A DNA stretch of 64,000 bases from an uncultured Alphaproteobacteria bacterium (GCA_902611605.1 CACMAH010000002.1:1-64000); one strand, 5' to 3'. Numbered from the stretch's first letter, positions 35,701-47,602 are shown. Notes: generated from the sequence alone by a model not told the origin. A program made the numbers and translations.

Positions 35701-36970
35701 GTACAGGATGTTCTCTTATAACTTCTTCTAGTATATCCCAAACTTCTGGTCTTTCTTTTTCAACTAATTTTTTTGCTTGTTTTACAGTAGATGAAAGCCC
35801 TTTTGCCTCTAATCTGGAATAAATAAAAGGCTTAAATAATTCCAAAGCCATTTTTTTGGGTAAACCACATTGGTGAAGTTTTAACTCTGGTCCGGTTACG
35901 ATTACAGATCTTCCAGAAAAATCTACTCTTTTTCCAAGTAAATTTTGTCTAAATCTTCCCTGTTTTCCTTTTAACATATCAGAAAGAGATTTAAGTGGCC
36001 GCTTATTACCTCCAGTTATCACTCTTCCTCTTCTACCATTATCAAATAAAGCATCAACAGATTCTTGTAACATTCTTTTTTCATTTCGTATTATAATATC
36101 TGGAGCTCTTAATTCTATTAACCTTTTTAGGCGGTTGTTCCTATTTATTACTCTTCTATATAAATCGTTCAAATCAGAAGTGGCAAAACGACCTCCGTCT
36201 AATGGAACTAACGGACGTAGCTCTGGCGGTATTACAGGAACAACTGTTAGTATCATCCACTCAGGCCGATTTCCACCCTCAATAAAATTTTCAACTAATT
36301 TAAGTCTCTTTATTATTTTTTTTGGCTTTAGCTCTCCAGTTGCTTCTGCTAATTCTATTCTAAGTTTTTCTGCCTCAGACTCCAAATCAATTGAAGATAA
36401 CATCTCTCTTATTGCTTCTGCTCCAATTCCTGCATTAAAAGAGTCACTTCCATACTGATCCTGAAAATCTAGAAATTCTTCTTCCGTAAGAAGTTGACCG
36501 TTTTTAAGTTCTGTAAGTCCAGGTTCAATGACAATATATTGTTCAAAATAAAGAACTCTTTCCAAATCTCTTAAAGTCATATCAAGCATAAGACCAATTC
36601 TTGATGGTAAAGACTTTAGGAACCATATATGTGCAACTGGAGAGGCTAGGTCGATATGACCCATTCTTTCTCTTCTTACTTTTTGAAGAGTAACTTCAAC
36701 TCCACACTTTTCGCAAGTCACTCCTCTATATTTCATTCTTTTATATTTACCACATAAACACTCATAATCTTTGATAGGTCCAAAAATTCTGGCGCAGAAC
36801 AAACCGTCTCTTTCAGGTTTAAAAGTTCTGTAATTAATAGTTTCTGGTTTTCGAATTTCACCAAAAGACCAACTCACAATTTTTTCAGGTGAGGCTAGGG
36901 AAATCTTAATTTCTTCAAATGACCTAATACGTGTATTTGAATTAAAAGGGTTTGCTATTTCTTTGTTCAT
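32759..36970 (-). CDS. rpoC: DNA-directed RNA polymerase subunit beta'
   Basis: [49 protein letters not shown]. Confidence 0.98.
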   Translation of the reverse strand: MNKEIANPFNSNTRIRSFEEIKISLASPEKIVSWSFGEIRKPETINYRTFKPERDGLFCARIFGPIKDYECLCGKYKRMKYRGVTCEKCGVEVTLQKVRRERMGHIDLASPVAHIWFLKSLPSRIGLMLDMTLRDLERVLYFEQYIVIEPGLTELKNGQLLTEEEFLDFQDQYGSDSFNAGIGAEAIREMLSSIDLESEAEKLRIELAEATGELKPKKIIKRLKLVENFIEGGNRPEWMILTVVPVIPPELRPLVPLDGGRFATSDLNDLYRRVINRNNRLKRLIELRAPDIIIRNEKRMLQESVDALFDNGRRGRVITGGNKRPLKSLSDMLKGKQGRFRQNLLGKRVDFSGRSVIVTGPELKLHQCGLPKKMALELFKPFIYSRLEAKGLSSTVKQAKKLVEKERPEVWDILEEVIREHPVLLNRAPTLHRLGIQAFEPILVEGKAIQLHPLVCSAFNADFDGDQMAVHIPLSLEAQLEARVLMMSTNNVLSPANGKPIIVPSQDMVLGLYYLSLERKGLVGEGKSFASIEEVEHALEQGFVELHSKIIARMPQIDEQGLTVYKRFDTTPGRLRIGSLLPKNHKAPFEIVNRLLRKKEVGEVIDAVYRHCGQKESVIFCDQIMQLGFKEAFKAGISFGKDDIVIPEKKWSLVEGTRDQVKEFERQYMDGLITQGEKYNKVVDAWSICSDSVADAMMNEISAVQPEQLDDNKQLNSVYMMSHSGARGSPAQMKQLGGMRGLMAKPSGEIIETPIISNFKEGLTVLEYFNSTHGARKGLADTALKTANSGYLTRRLVDVAQDCIIREEDCGTENFIQVSAVINDGEVVASLSERILGRVVAEDILSPLDQSVVLKKGVMIDERMADNIDNLNIHTVKIRSALTCEAEDGICAQCYGRDLARGTRVNPGEAVGIIAAQSIGEPGTQLTMRTFHIGGIAQGGSQSFIESSHSGKIKLLNANLIQNSSKENIVMGRNMEILIEDDKGNQISTHKVSFGSKIYVNEGDKIKSGQKLFEWDPYTLPIIAENNGVAKFIDLIAGVSLREETDDATGIAQRIVSDWRSAPKGNELKPEIIVADQNSGEPVKRENGNPERHAMSVEAILSVEDGDIVSAGDVIARIPREGAKTKDITGGLPRVAELFEARRPKDHAIIAQIDGYVRFGKDYKNKLRLTIEPPEGGGDPIEYLVPKGKHIPVNEGDFIRKGENLVDGNPAPHDILSILGVEALANYMISEVQDVYRLQGVKINDKHIEVIVRQMLQKWEISDSGQTILLKGEQVDRMEFEEINKKAIEKGYEPAKGAPVLLGITKASLQTRSFISAASFQETTRVLTEASTQGKRDKLIGLKENVIVGRLIPAGTGGAARDIKKLATQRDAAILEQKKKEESTLVSDDTKVGTDDIEDVKEN

Positions 36971-37018
36971 TAAATAATCCTAATAAAATTAATCCAAGAT
37001 ATTAAATATAAAAATTTG

Positions 37019-40000
37019 TTATTCTAAATCCCTATCAAGAAGATCAACACTTAGACCAAGTGATCGTATTTCCTTGACAAGTACATTGAAGGATTCAGGA
37101 ACACCAGCTTCAAAATCGTCATCTCCTTTAACAATGCTCTCGTATACCTTTGTTCTACCTGCAACATCATCAGATTTTACAGTTAGCATTTCTTGAAGAG
37201 TATATGCTGCACCATATGCTTCAAGTGCCCAAACTTCCATTTCACCAAATCTCTGACCACCAAATTGAGCTTTGCCACCAAGAGGTTGCTGAGTTACTAA
37301 ACTGTAAGGTCCTGTAGATCTTGCGTGTATTTTTTCATCAACTAAGTGATGTAATTTTAAAATATATTTCATACCTATGGTAACAGGTCTTGCAAATTGT
37401 TCCCCAGTTCTCCCATCAAACACTATTGATTGACCAGACTCATCTAATCCTGCCCTTATTAATGCATCATTTACATTAGCTTCTTTTGCACCGTCAAATA
37501 CAGGTGTAGCAACAGGAACGCCGCTTACAACATTTTGAGCTGCTTCAATAATTTTTTCTTCACTCATTTTTTTAAAATTATTCTCAAAAAATTCATCCCC
37601 ATATGCTTGTTTTACCGACTTAACAACTTCTTCTAAATTATTAGTTCTTTTATACTCATCGAGCGCTTTTCCAATAGTTTTACCCAAATTATGACAAGCC
37701 CATCCCATATGAGTTTCTAAAATTTGACCAACATTCATTCTACTTGGAACGCCTAGAGGATTTAAAACAACATCGACTGTAGTCCCATCTTTTAAAAAGG
37801 GCATATCTTCAATTGGAACAACTCTTGAAATAACACCCTTGTTTCCATGCCGACCTGCCATTTTATCACCTGGCTGTAATTTACGCTTAACAGCGACAAA
37901 AACTTTAACCATCTTCATAACACCAGGTAGTAAGTCATCTCCTCTTCTAACCTTTTCTACTTTATCGCTAAACCTAGTTTCTAGTGTTTTCTTCTGTACA
38001 TCAAATTGATTTTTTAAAGCCTCTATTTGAGTTATTTTTTTATCATCATCAATTATTAATTGCCACCATTGCCCTTTAGATAGCCTATCTAATAAAGATT
38101 TATCAACTATTTTAATTTTACCAAATTCACTAGGTGCTTTAATTACTTCTTGATCTATTAAAAGATTTTCTAGTCTTGCATAAATATTCCTTTCAAGAAT
38201 AGCTAGCTCATCATCTCTATCTCTACTTAATCTCTCTATTTCTTCTCTCTCAATTTGAATAGCTCTTTCATCTTTTTCAATACCATGTCTATTAAAAACT
38301 CTAACTTCTACTACTGTTCCACTATCACCTGGGCTCATTCTAAGGGAAGTATCTCTTACGTCAGAAGCCTTTTCACCAAAAATTGCCCTTAACAATTTTT
38401 CTTCTGGAGTCATTGGACTTTCTCCCTTAGGAGTTATTTTACCAACTAATATGTCATTTGGTCCCACTTCTGCCCCGATATATACTATGCCAGCTTCATC
38501 AAGGTTTCTAAGTGCTTCCTCCCCAACATTTGGGATATCTCTAGTTATTTCTTCTGGACCAAGTTTAGTATCTCTAGCTGAAATCTCATACTCTTCAATA
38601 TGAATTGAAGTAAAAACATCATCTCTAACAATTCTATCAGAAATTAAGATACTATCCTCATAATTATAACCATTCCAAGGCATAAAAGCTACAAGGACAT
38701 TTTTACCAAGTGCAAGTTCACCCATATCTGTACAAGGACCATCAGCTATTACTTCTCCTTTAGCTACTGTATCACCTACTTTTACTAGAGGTTTTTGATT
38801 AATACAGGTATTTTGATTAGATCGCTGAAATTTTCGTAACCTATAAATATCAACACCAGGATCACCATCTTCTAGTTTATCAGTAACACGGATAACTATT
38901 CGCATAGCATCTATTTGATCAATAATTCCAGCCCTCTTAGCCATTATTGATGCCCCAGAATCTCTAGCTACTATACTTTCCATTCCAGTACCTACAAACG
39001 GCGCCTCAGCTTTAAGCAAAGGTACTGCTTGTCTTTGCATATTTGATCCCATCAACGCTCTATTGGCATCATCGTTTTCCAAGAAAGGTATCAATGAAGC
39101 AGCTACAGACACAAGTTGTTTAGGACTAACATCTATCAATTCAACAGACTCAGCAGGATTAAGCATATACTCACCTGATTTTCTTGTAGAAACTAAATCG
39201 TTGATAAACTTACCTTCATCATCAAGCTTAGCGTTAGCTTGAGCAATAGTATATTTCATCTCCTCTGTTGCTGACATGTAAATTACTTCGTCTGTAACTT
39301 TTGCATCCCTTACTCGTCTATATGGTGTTTCGATAAAACCATACTTATTTACTCTGGCAAAGGATGCCAAGGAGTTAATCAATCCAATGTTTGGACCTTC
39401 TGGTGTTTCAATAGGGCATACTCTACCGTAATGCGTAGGATGCACGTCTCTGACTTCAAAACCAGCTCTATCACGAGTTAATCCTCCTGGGCCAAGTGCT
39501 GATAATCTTCTTTTGTGAGTGACCTCCGAAAGAGGATTGGTTTGATCCATAAATTGTGAAAGTTGGCTAGAACCGTAAAATTCTCTTACTGCAGCCGCTA
39601 CAGGCTTAGCATTAATTAGATCTTGAGGCATTACAGTGTCAATTTCAACTGAAGTCATTCTTTCTCTAATAGCTCTTTCCATTCTAAGTAAGCCCAACCT
39701 ATACTGGTTTTCCATTAATTCACCAACAGACCTAACTCTTCTATTTCCTAAGTGGTCAATATCATCAATTTCACCTCTACCATCTCTCAAATCAACTAAT
39801 GCTTTGATTACACCTACAATATCTTCTTTTCTTAATGTCCTTTGAGTATCCTCAGTATTTACATCTAATCGCATATTTAATTTTACTCGGCCAACTGCAG
39901 ATAAATCATACCTTTCAGGGTCAAAAAATAAAGTATCACATAGGTTTATGGCTGCATCCAAGGTTGGAGGTTCACCTGGTCTCATTACACGGTAAATATC

Positions 40001-41161
40001 AACAAGTGCCATTTCGTAATTAAAATTCTTATCAGCAGCCATGGTATTTCTGATATATGGACCAATGTTTACATTATCTATGTCTAGGGTAGGGATTTCA
40101 ACTACTCCGTTATCAATGAGCTTAGAAAGTGAGCCACCTGTAACATTACCAGTTTTTTCATCAATTTCCCATGTAAGTTCATCGCCTGCTTCAATCCAGA
40201 TTTCACCAGTTTTTTCATTAATTATATCAACAGCAGCATACCTACCAATTAAATTTTCAAATGGTACTAAGATATTAATAGAGCTTTTCTGATCTAAAAG
40301 TTTTTTCACCAATCTTGGTGTAACTTTTTTGTCTGCAGGAGCAATTATTTCTCCAGAATCAGCATCAATAATGTCAAAACTTGGCTTTATTCCCCTTAAA
40401 CGCTCAGGAAAGAATGGACAACTCCATTTATTGTCCTTAGATTTTATGTATGTCACAGTATCATAATATGCTTTACATATGTCTTCTTGTGTCATACCCA
40501 ATGAATATAACATTGTAGAAACTGGTAATTTTCTTCTTCTATCAATCCTTACGTAGACCAAGTCCTTTGCATCAAATTCGAAATCAAGCCAAGATCCTCT
40601 GTATGGAATTATTCTGCAGGTGAATAAAATTTTACCTGAGGAATGTGTTTTACCTCGATCATGATCAAAAAACACACCAGGAGATCTATGCATTTGAGAA
40701 ACAACCACCCTTTCAGTGCCATTAAATACAAAAGTACCATTTGGTGTCATTAAAGGAATATCTCCCATATATACATCTTGTTCCTTTATTCCTTTAACTG
40801 ACTTAGATCCAGTTACTTCATCAATATCAAAAACAACAAGCCTTAATTTAACTTTTAATGGTGCACTGTAGGTCATGTCTCTTTGCTGACATTCCTCAAC
40901 ATCATATTTAGGTTTTTCTAGTTCATAACTTACATATTCTAACACAGCTGTATCATTAAAATCTTTAATAGGAAAAACAGATTGAAATACACCTTGAATT
41001 CCTTCGCTATCTAATGGAGTATCAGAATAACCTGATTTAAGAAAGACGTCATATGATGACCTTTGTACCTCAATAAGATTGGGCATTTCTGCAACTTCGC
41101 GTATTTTGCCATATGATTTTCTTACTCGCTTTTGATTGTTATGAGCGTTGGTCATTTTCAC
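37019..41161 (-). CDS. rpoB: DNA-directed RNA polymerase subunit beta
   Basis: [48 protein letters not shown]-terminal LLDRDLE. Confidence 0.98.
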   Translation of the reverse strand: MKMTNAHNNQKRVRKSYGKIREVAEMPNLIEVQRSSYDVFLKSGYSDTPLDSEGIQGVFQSVFPIKDFNDTAVLEYVSYELEKPKYDVEECQQRDMTYSAPLKVKLRLVVFDIDEVTGSKSVKGIKEQDVYMGDIPLMTPNGTFVFNGTERVVVSQMHRSPGVFFDHDRGKTHSSGKILFTCRIIPYRGSWLDFEFDAKDLVYVRIDRRRKLPVSTMLYSLGMTQEDICKAYYDTVTYIKSKDNKWSCPFFPERLRGIKPSFDIIDADSGEIIAPADKKVTPRLVKKLLDQKSSINILVPFENLIGRYAAVDIINEKTGEIWIEAGDELTWEIDEKTGNVTGGSLSKLIDNGVVEIPTLDIDNVNIGPYIRNTMAADKNFNYEMALVDIYRVMRPGEPPTLDAAINLCDTLFFDPERYDLSAVGRVKLNMRLDVNTEDTQRTLRKEDIVGVIKALVDLRDGRGEIDDIDHLGNRRVRSVGELMENQYRLGLLRMERAIRERMTSVEIDTVMPQDLINAKPVAAAVREFYGSSQLSQFMDQTNPLSEVTHKRRLSALGPGGLTRDRAGFEVRDVHPTHYGRVCPIETPEGPNIGLINSLASFARVNKYGFIETPYRRVRDAKVTDEVIYMSATEEMKYTIAQANAKLDDEGKFINDLVSTRKSGEYMLNPAESVELIDVSPKQLVSVAASLIPFLENDDANRALMGSNMQRQAVPLLKAEAPFVGTGMESIVARDSGASIMAKRAGIIDQIDAMRIVIRVTDKLEDGDPGVDIYRLRKFQRSNQNTCINQKPLVKVGDTVAKGEVIADGPCTDMGELALGKNVLVAFMPWNGYNYEDSILISDRIVRDDVFTSIHIEEYEISARDTKLGPEEITRDIPNVGEEALRNLDEAGIVYIGAEVGPNDILVGKITPKGESPMTPEEKLLRAIFGEKASDVRDTSLRMSPGDSGTVVEVRVFNRHGIEKDERAIQIEREEIERLSRDRDDELAILERNIYARLENLLIDQEVIKAPSEFGKIKIVDKSLLDRLSKGQWWQLIIDDDKKITQIEALKNQFDVQKKTLETRFSDKVEKVRRGDDLLPGVMKMVKVFVAVKRKLQPGDKMAGRHGNKGVISRVVPIEDMPFLKDGTTVDVVLNPLGVPSRMNVGQILETHMGWACHNLGKTIGKALDEYKRTNNLEEVVKSVKQAYGDEFFENNFKKMSEEKIIEAAQNVVSGVPVATPVFDGAKEANVNDALIRAGLDESGQSIVFDGRTGEQFARPVTIGMKYILKLHHLVDEKIHARSTGPYSLVTQQPLGGKAQFGGQRFGEMEVWALEAYGAAYTLQEMLTVKSDDVAGRTKVYESIVKGDDDFEAGVPESFNVLVKEIRSLGLSVDLLDRDLE

Positions 41162-41257
41162 CTCTAATTTAAAATGCCGTAGTTAATTTTAATTCACTTA
41201 AAAATTTGATTTAACTTTAAAAAATCTTAACCAGTAAGTTTCAAAATAATTAAATTT

Positions 41258-41289
41258 AAAAAGTATTGGTACCTTCAAGAAGGCACCAA
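41258..41289 (-). terminator. attenuator-like stem-loop between rplL and rpoB
   Basis: Minus strand TTGGT-g-CCTTC-tt-GAAGG-t-ACCAA followed by TACTTTTT. Confidence 0.75.
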
Positions 41290-41310
41290 TTAAGATTGTG
41301 ATTACAGAAA

Positions 41311-41697
41311 CTATTTTAGTTCTACCTCAGCACCTGCTTCTTCTAACTGAGCTTTAATTTTTTCTGCTTCATCCTTAGAAACGCCTTCTTTAACAGCCTT
41401 TCCACCAGCCTCAACTAAATCCTTTGCTTCTTTTAAACCTAAGCCTGTGATAGTTCGAACTTCCTTAATTACATTAATTTTCTTATCACCAGCAGCCTTA
41501 AGTATAATATCAAACTCAGATTTTTCTTCTGCAGCTCCTCCAGAATCCCCAGCACCTCCTGTTGGACCAGCTACCATTACTGCACCCCCTGATGCAGCCT
41601 CAATTCCATACTCATCCTTCAATATATTTTTTAGTTCTACAGCTTCCAAAAGTGTTAAACCAACAATTTCTTCAGCTAATTTTTTTACATCTGCCAT
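41311..41697 (-). CDS. rplL: 50S ribosomal protein L7/L12
   Basis: [40 protein letters not shown]. Confidence 0.98.
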   Translation of the reverse strand: MADVKKLAEEIVGLTLLEAVELKNILKDEYGIEAASGGAVMVAGPTGGAGDSGGAAEEKSEFDIILKAAGDKKINVIKEVRTITGLGLKEAKDLVEAGGKAVKEGVSKDEAEKIKAQLEEAGAEVELK

Positions 41698-41766
41698 AAT
41701 TTACCATCCATTCGATTTAATATAAGTTAATTTTAAATTTACAAAGTCAAAATTTTTTATTCAAAG

Positions 41767-42282
41767 TTATGCTGCTTTTTGTTCTTCTAATGCAACAGTT
41801 ATTCCTGCAATATTATTGCCTGGAGAACTTACTAGTTGTGATAATAGAGATCCTGGAGAACCAACCATTCCAGTAATTTCAGATATAAGTTCTTCTCTAG
41901 AAGGAAGCTTAGATAAATTAATAATACCTTTTAAATCTAAAATTTCTTCTCCTAATGAACCACCAATTAATTTTAAATTTTCGTTAGTTTCTGAAAATTT
42001 TACTGAAATTTTTGCTGCTGAAACAGGATCTTCAGAAAAGAGTAAAACTGTTTGGCCATTCAAAAATTCAGAAAGTTTTGCATTTGCTTTACCTTCAAGT
42101 GCAATCTTTGATAACCTATTTTTAGCTACTCTTACTCCACAATTAGATTCTCTCATCAAATTTCTTAATTCAGAAATTTCAGATACTGTTAGTCCACTGT
42201 AGTGCGCGACTAATACAACTCCTGAATTTTTAAAAATATGACTTAATTCTTCAACTACTTGTTCTTTTTGTTTTCTATTCAA
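41767..42282 (-). CDS. rplJ: 50S ribosomal protein L10 (probable TTG start)
   Basis: LNRKQKEQVVEELSHIFKNSGVVLVAHYSGLTVSE; AGGAG just upstream of the TTG at 42282; the 42306 start adds residues not expected in L10. Confidence 0.95.
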   Translation of the reverse strand: MNRKQKEQVVEELSHIFKNSGVVLVAHYSGLTVSEISELRNLMRESNCGVRVAKNRLSKIALEGKANAKLSEFLNGQTVLLFSEDPVSAAKISVKFSETNENLKLIGGSLGEEILDLKGIINLSKLPSREELISEITGMVGSPGSLLSQLVSSPGNNIAGITVALEEQKAA

Positions 42283-42351
42283 ACTCCTACTCCAAATTAA
42301 AGGCAAAGCCTTGATTTTATTTAAGTTAATATATTATTAACTCAGCTAATT

Positions 42352-42457
42352 GTCCGGGTTCCCTTTAATTAAGATTATTTAATTAAAATAACCTATATTT
42401 CAGTTACCAATCTAAAGCAGGACTTAATCTTATAATAAAGAGCCCACTATCTCGGAC
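42352..42457 (-). ncRNA. candidate L10 ribosomal-protein leader (rplJ autoregulatory element)
   Basis: Located 5' of rplJ; minus strand GTCCG(agatagtgggc...)..CGGAC closing helix of an about 106-nt structured region between rplA and rplJ. Confidence 0.6.
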
Positions 42458-42503
42458 GGTTTTGCTTAGCATTTGCTAAGCTTTTCCCAAAGGGAAACTT
42501 TAT

Positions 42504-43190
42504 TTATGTAGAATTATCAATTGTCATAGATTTACCCATAGTTGATGACATAGAAATTTTCTTTATAAAAACACCTTTAGCACCAGTTGGTTTAGATTTT
42601 TTTAGTTCTGTCATAAAAGCATTATAATTTTCAACTAACTTTTTTTTGTCAAAAGATGCTTTTCCGATACCAACTTGAACTACACCTGCTTTCTCGGCTT
42701 TAAATTGAACTTCACCATTTTTTGCTGCTGAAACTGCAGCAGCCACGTCAGGGGTGACTGTACCAACCTTTGGATTTGGCATTAAATTTCTCGGACCTAA
42801 AACCTTCCCTAAACGACCTACAATAGGCATCATGTCAGGAGTAGCTATACATCTATCAAATTCAATATTACCTTTTAAAACGGTTTCCATTAGATCTTCT
42901 GCTCCTACGATATCCGCACCTGCTTTTGTAGCTTCTGATGCTTTATCTCCCTTTGCGAATACTGCAATTCTTATAGATTTACCAGTGCCATGAGGTAAAG
43001 CGCAGACCCCCCTAACTATTTGATCAGCATGTCTTGGGTCAATACCTAGATTTATAGCAAGATCAATAGTTTCATCGAATTTGGCTGAAGCTCCTGATTT
43101 TATAAGCTCTATTGCGTCTTCTGCATTAAGGTTTTCTTTATCTAGAAAAAGTTTATCTTGTACTTGTCTTTTTTTTGTAATCTTTGGCAA
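42504..43190 (-). CDS. rplA: 50S ribosomal protein L1
   Basis: [57 protein letters not shown]. Confidence 0.98.
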   Translation of the reverse strand: MPKITKKRQVQDKLFLDKENLNAEDAIELIKSGASAKFDETIDLAINLGIDPRHADQIVRGVCALPHGTGKSIRIAVFAKGDKASEATKAGADIVGAEDLMETVLKGNIEFDRCIATPDMMPIVGRLGKVLGPRNLMPNPKVGTVTPDVAAAVSAAKNGEVQFKAEKAGVVQVGIGKASFDKKKLVENYNAFMTELKKSKPTGAKGVFIKKISMSSTMGKSMTIDNST

Positions 43191-43193
43191 TTT

Positions 43194-43622
43194 TCAATCC
43201 TTTACTTCTATTCCCATTGAACGAGCTGAACCCATTATTATTTTCATTGCCCCTTCTATAGTATTAGCATTTAGATCTTTCATTTTCGCTTGAGCAATTT
43301 CTTCAATTTTTTTTGAAGTAATTTGAGCTACTGTCTCCTTACCAGCTGTTTGCGAACCTGACTTAATATTAGTTGCTTTTTTTAAAAAATAAGAAGCGGG
43401 TGAAGTTTTTATCTCCATAGAAAAAGATTTGTCAACATAATAGGTTATAATGGTGGGACAAGGAGCACCTGCTTCTAAATCCTGGGTTTTAGCATTAAAA
43501 GCCTTGCAAAACTCCATAATATTCAAACCACGCTGTCCAAGAGCAGGCCCAACTGGTGGTGAAGGATTAGCTTTTCCAGCGGGAATCTGTAGTTTAAGTT
43601 CACCTGCTACTTTCTTTGCCAT
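43194..43622 (-). CDS. rplK: 50S ribosomal protein L11
   Basis: [39 protein letters not shown]. Confidence 0.98.
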   Translation of the reverse strand: MAKKVAGELKLQIPAGKANPSPPVGPALGQRGLNIMEFCKAFNAKTQDLEAGAPCPTIITYYVDKSFSMEIKTSPASYFLKKATNIKSGSQTAGKETVAQITSKKIEEIAQAKMKDLNANTIEGAMKIIMGSARSMGIEVKD

Positions 43623-43676
43623 TAAATCTTACCTTTCATAACTCTAGTTAATCTTAGTACTGATATTTTATTTAAA

Positions 43677-44210
43677 TCAGGTTTGTTTTTGTACTTGACC
43701 ATATTCTAGTTCTACTGGAGTTGCCCTACCAAATATTGAAACTGAAACTTTCAGCCTGCTATTAATTTCATCAACTTCTTCTACAAGCCCAGAAAATCCT
43801 TCAAATGGACCATCTATTACATTTACTTGCTCACCAACCTCATAAGAAACAAGCGCTCTTGGTTTATCTGCACCTTCTTCTACCTGATTAAGTATTCTAG
43901 CAACATCTGAATCAGGTAAAGGCATTGGTTTACCTTTTTGTCCTAGAAAACCCGTTACTCTATTAGTTTCTTTTATTAGATGGTAACTTTTATCAGTCAT
44001 TTTCATTCTAATAAGAACATATCCAGGCATAAAACGTCTCTCCGATTGAACTTTCTTTCCTCTTCTAACTTCAAGAACTTCTTCAGTTGGAACCAAAATT
44101 TCTTCAATTTCGTCTTGAAGAGAATTTTGAACAACTGCTTCTCTAATAGTTTCTGCAACACGTTTTTCAAAATTAGAAAGTACACTTACTGAATACCATC
44201 TCATAGACAT
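43677..44210 (-). CDS. nusG: transcription termination/antitermination protein NusG
   Basis: MRWYSVSVLSNFEKRVAETI..FMPGYVLIRMKMTD..GPFEGFSGLVEEVD. Confidence 0.96.
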   Translation of the reverse strand: MSMRWYSVSVLSNFEKRVAETIREAVVQNSLQDEIEEILVPTEEVLEVRRGKKVQSERRFMPGYVLIRMKMTDKSYHLIKETNRVTGFLGQKGKPMPLPDSDVARILNQVEEGADKPRALVSYEVGEQVNVIDGPFEGFSGLVEEVDEINSRLKVSVSIFGRATPVELEYGQVQKQT

Positions 44211-44332
44211 AAAAATTCCCTCATAAAAAAACAAGTCACAAATAGTTAAGCTACTCACTATAAGAGTATATTAAGGCTTGGTATGTTCGAATCGATTTAT
44301 ATGGAAGGCTATACAACTGCTGGTTTATTAAA

Positions 44333-44524
44333 TCAAGAGGATAACTTCAAAATAATATCTAGCATATTACTTGTAATAGTATCAATTATAAAGAAAAACA
44401 ACGCAACTAGTGCTGACATTATAAAAACCATAACAGTAGTGGTCATAGTCTCTTTCCTTGTGGGCCAGACAATCTTTGAAACTTCATTCCTTACTTGTTG
44501 AACATACTTGAATGGGTTTATCAT
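44333..44524 (-). CDS. secE: preprotein translocase subunit SecE
   Basis: PFKYVQQVRNEVSKIVWPTRKETMTTTVMVFIM. Confidence 0.95.
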   Translation of the reverse strand: MINPFKYVQQVRNEVSKIVWPTRKETMTTTVMVFIMSALVALFFFIIDTITSNMLDIILKLSS

Positions 44525-44566
44525 TATTTCCTCTAAGATTTTAGTGTTGAAATTCTATTAATTTGT

Positions 44567-44642
44567 TGGCAGGGGCTGAGGGACTCGAACCCACGACCCT
44601 CGGTTTTGGAGACCGATGCTCTACCAGCTGAGCTAAACCCCT
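44567..44642 (-). tRNA. tRNA-Trp (anticodon CCA), 3' CCA encoded
   Basis: Reverse complement aggggtttagctcagctggtagagcatcggtctccaaaaccgagggtcgtgggttcgagtccctcagcccctgcca; upstream of secE. Confidence 0.96.
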
Positions 44643-44653
44643 ACTAATCAAGC

Positions 44654-44682
44654 TTAATAAAGATTTTAAATTAAATTTGCAA
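44654..44682 (-). promoter_or_regulatory. promoter of trnW-secE-nusG
   Basis: Minus strand TTGCAA-N17-TATTAA; the -10 ends 12 bp before the tRNA 5' end. Confidence 0.6.
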
Positions 44683-44795
44683 GTTTTAGAAAATGTAAAT
44701 ATAAAATATCAAATAATAATAATAATTTAACATTGTTAATATCCAGAAATATTAGCAGCCATAGAATTGTAAACTGATAAATTGCTTTAGATTTA

Positions 44796-46505
44796 ATGAA
44801 AAAAATTCTTATTACATCAGCTCTGCCGTATATAAATGGGATAAAGCACTTAGGTAATCTAATTGGAAGTCAATTACCTGCTGATGTTTATGCAAGATAT
44901 ATGAGAGCAAGAGGTAATAAGGTACTTTTTATTTGTGCTACAGACGAACATGGTACGCCAGCCGAGCTTGCAGCAATTGAGAAAAAAGAAACAGTTGAAA
45001 AATTTTGTGAAAAAATGTGGAATATTCAAAAAAATATTGCCGATGGTTTTTCTATTTCTTTTGATTACTTCGGCCGTTCATCAAGCCAACAAAATCATGA
45101 ACTCACCCAGCACTTCGCTACTAAATTATGGGAAAATGGTTTTATAGAGGAAGTAAATGAAAATCAGTTTTTTTCCAAAGAAGATAATAGATACCTACCA
45201 GACCGCTATATTACAGGAACTTGTCCGTCATGTGGGTATGAAAAAGCTAGAGGAGACCAGTGTGAAAATTGTACAAAACAGCTTCAACCTACAGACCTTA
45301 TTGATCCCTCTTCTACAATATCAGGGTCTAGGTCATTGGAAATTAGAAAAACAAAACATTTATATCTAAAACAAAGTGAACTTAAAAATAAATTGGATGA
45401 TTGGATTTCAAAAAAAGATGATTGGCCAATTCTAACAAAATCTATAGCAAAAAAGTGGCTTCATAATAAGGAAGGTTTAAAAGATAGGGGGATAACAAGA
45501 GATTTATCTTGGGGAGTTAAAGTAAAAAAGAATGGTGAAGCTTGGAAGGGTTTTGAAAATAAAGTATTTTATGTCTGGTTTGATGCACCTATTGCATATA
45601 TTGCAGCTACAAAAGAATGGTCAGAAAATAATTCCAACCAGGAATGGAAGAAGTGGTGGATTACTGATCAAGGAGCCGATGAAGTATACTATGTTCAATT
45701 CATGGCTAAGGATAACATACCGTTTCATACACTTTCTTTCCCTGCAACTATTTTCGGATCTGGAGAAAATTGGAAGCTAGTTGATTACATAAAAGGATTT
45801 AATTGGTTGCTCTATGAAGGAGGTAAATTTTCAACAAGTGAGAAGCGTGGTATTTTTATGGATGTTGCATTAAAAATATTTCCAGCTGACTATTGGCGTT
45901 GGTGGTTATTAACTAATGCTCCTGAAAATTCTGATACAAATTTTACTTGGGATAGTTTTCAAAATACTATAAATAAAGATTTGGCAGATGTATTAGGAAA
46001 TTTTATAACAAGAGTTACAAAATTTTCCTTAGCAAAATTTGGTAGCAAAATTCCTAAATGCAATGATTATGGTGTTTTAGAAACTAAAACAATTAATGAA
46101 ATAGAACTCTTGTATGAAAAGTATAACAATTTTTTAACAAAAATTGAAATTAGAAAAGCCAGTCAAGAATTAAGAAATATGTGGGTAGTTGGAAATGAAT
46201 ATCTTCAAAAAGCTCAACCTTGGTCAATTTTGAAGAAAGATAAAACCAAGGCAAAAATGATAATAAGATTTTCTTTTCACTTAATTAATCTTTATAGTTT
46301 AATATCTGAACCATTCATTCCAGATTCATGTGAGAAAATTAGAAAGAATTTTGGATTGCAAAAAAAAACAGAGTGGCCAGAAAGACTAGAAAAAGTTTTT
46401 GATAACCTTACCGATGAAAATGATATGCATTCCCCAAATATTTTATTTCCTAAAATAACTGATTCAGAAAAAGAAGGTTTTAAAGAAAAATTTTCTGGTT
46501 CATAA
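44796..46505 (+). CDS. metG: methionyl-tRNA synthetase
   Basis: [53 protein letters not shown] zinc motif; [11 protein letters not shown]. Confidence 0.96.
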   Translation: MKKILITSALPYINGIKHLGNLIGSQLPADVYARYMRARGNKVLFICATDEHGTPAELAAIEKKETVEKFCEKMWNIQKNIADGFSISFDYFGRSSSQQNHELTQHFATKLWENGFIEEVNENQFFSKEDNRYLPDRYITGTCPSCGYEKARGDQCENCTKQLQPTDLIDPSSTISGSRSLEIRKTKHLYLKQSELKNKLDDWISKKDDWPILTKSIAKKWLHNKEGLKDRGITRDLSWGVKVKKNGEAWKGFENKVFYVWFDAPIAYIAATKEWSENNSNQEWKKWWITDQGADEVYYVQFMAKDNIPFHTLSFPATIFGSGENWKLVDYIKGFNWLLYEGGKFSTSEKRGIFMDVALKIFPADYWRWWLLTNAPENSDTNFTWDSFQNTINKDLADVLGNFITRVTKFSLAKFGSKIPKCNDYGVLETKTINEIELLYEKYNNFLTKIEIRKASQELRNMWVVGNEYLQKAQPWSILKKDKTKAKMIIRFSFHLINLYSLISEPFIPDSCEKIRKNFGLQKKTEWPERLEKVFDNLTDENDMHSPNILFPKITDSEKEGFKEKFSGS

Positions 46506-46530
46506 TATTTAAAATATAACAAAATTAATT

Positions 46531-46929
46531 CTATGAGAAAAAACTATGTGCCTTATATCCAACAAATGCCATAGAACTTGTGACAATAACTCCCCACAAA
46601 GTATCGACTAATACTAAACTAATCTTCCAATCTTTTAGGATTACCAGATTAGTAATTTCATAAGTGCCGAAAGCCAACAATCCAAGAAATGCACCTGAAA
46701 AAATCGCTACTAAATAAGATTCTGCCTTAATACCAGCTCTAGTAGCAAACCAAAAAACACCTGCAACGTAAACCAAATAGAAGATTGCAGCAACTGAAAA
46801 ATTTGTTTCTTCATTCATTAAAAAACCAATATGTTTTTTAAATAAAGGTTGCATCACATTGCTTAATACAATTATTTCTGCAACTATAAAAAAAAATAAC
46901 ATGGTGATATAACTAACAAAAACAGCCAT
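46531..46929 (-). CDS. DUF2177 family membrane protein
   Basis: YLVYVAGVFWFATRAGIK..GAFLGLLAFGTYEITNLVILKDWKISLVLVDTLWGVIVTSSMAFVGY. Confidence 0.88.
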   Translation of the reverse strand: MAVFVSYITMLFFFIVAEIIVLSNVMQPLFKKHIGFLMNEETNFSVAAIFYLVYVAGVFWFATRAGIKAESYLVAIFSGAFLGLLAFGTYEITNLVILKDWKISLVLVDTLWGVIVTSSMAFVGYKAHSFFS

Positions 46930-47514
46930 TTTTACCCTCAGACAATTAAATTAAGGTTTATTACAAAAAATTTTGGAAAATGATTTGCTCTTTTTTCTTA
47001 TATATAGCGAATTAATTTAAATTCTAGTGCTTGTCGATTATTTGTTTTGGTATAACTTATGAAATAAAAAGAGTTTTAAAAATTAGTATGTCAATCTTTA
47101 CTTACAGGGCTTAAAATTTTAGTTAAGAATTTTTATACTTATATATAATTTAAAATAAAAAATAACTTAATTTATTGCTCCTTTATTTAGAGGTATTGAT
47201 GTTAGTATTTTTCTCATTTATAACCTTGGACCTTTCTAAAATGAGATTAACTAAATTCGAATATTACAAATGAATTGTTGTTTCTTCAAGTCCCTAGAAG
47301 TTTCTTAACTTCTTTGATGTTTTTACTTCAACCTAATAATTAACTATTGTCAGAATCTAAATTTGTTACAAACATTTTATAATATACTTGAATGAAGAGA
47401 GAGTACGCATTACAGTACATTGGTAATTAGTTAGTATGCTAACTTGGTACGTAAATAGATAGTAAAATAAGTAACGAAACCAAAAAAGGTAACTGTTATC
47501 AATTAAAATGAAAT

Positions 47515-47602
47515 GCCCGCTTGGTGGAATTTGGTAGACACAAGGGACTTAAAATCCCTCGACCTAACAGTCGTTCCGGTTCGAGTCCGGAAGCGGGCAC
47601 CA
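47515..47602 (+). tRNA. tRNA-Leu (anticodon TAA), CCA encoded
   Basis: gcccgcttggtggaatttggtagacacaagggacttaaaatccctcgacctaacagtcgttccggttcgagtccggaagcgggcacca; long variable arm; loop CTTAAAA. Confidence 0.96.

Noticed and set aside
36135-36458. Plus-strand ORF (107 aa) inside rpoC
   Set aside because: Antisense to a highly conserved gene, no recognisable family; same reasoning applies to the other + strand track ORFs inside the ribosomal, rpoB, fusA and tuf genes
44283-44501. Plus-strand ORF (72 aa) opposite secE
   Set aside because: Antisense of secE, no motif
44711-44730. ATA trinucleotide microrepeat between trnW and metG
   Set aside because: Only a few units and compositionally expected
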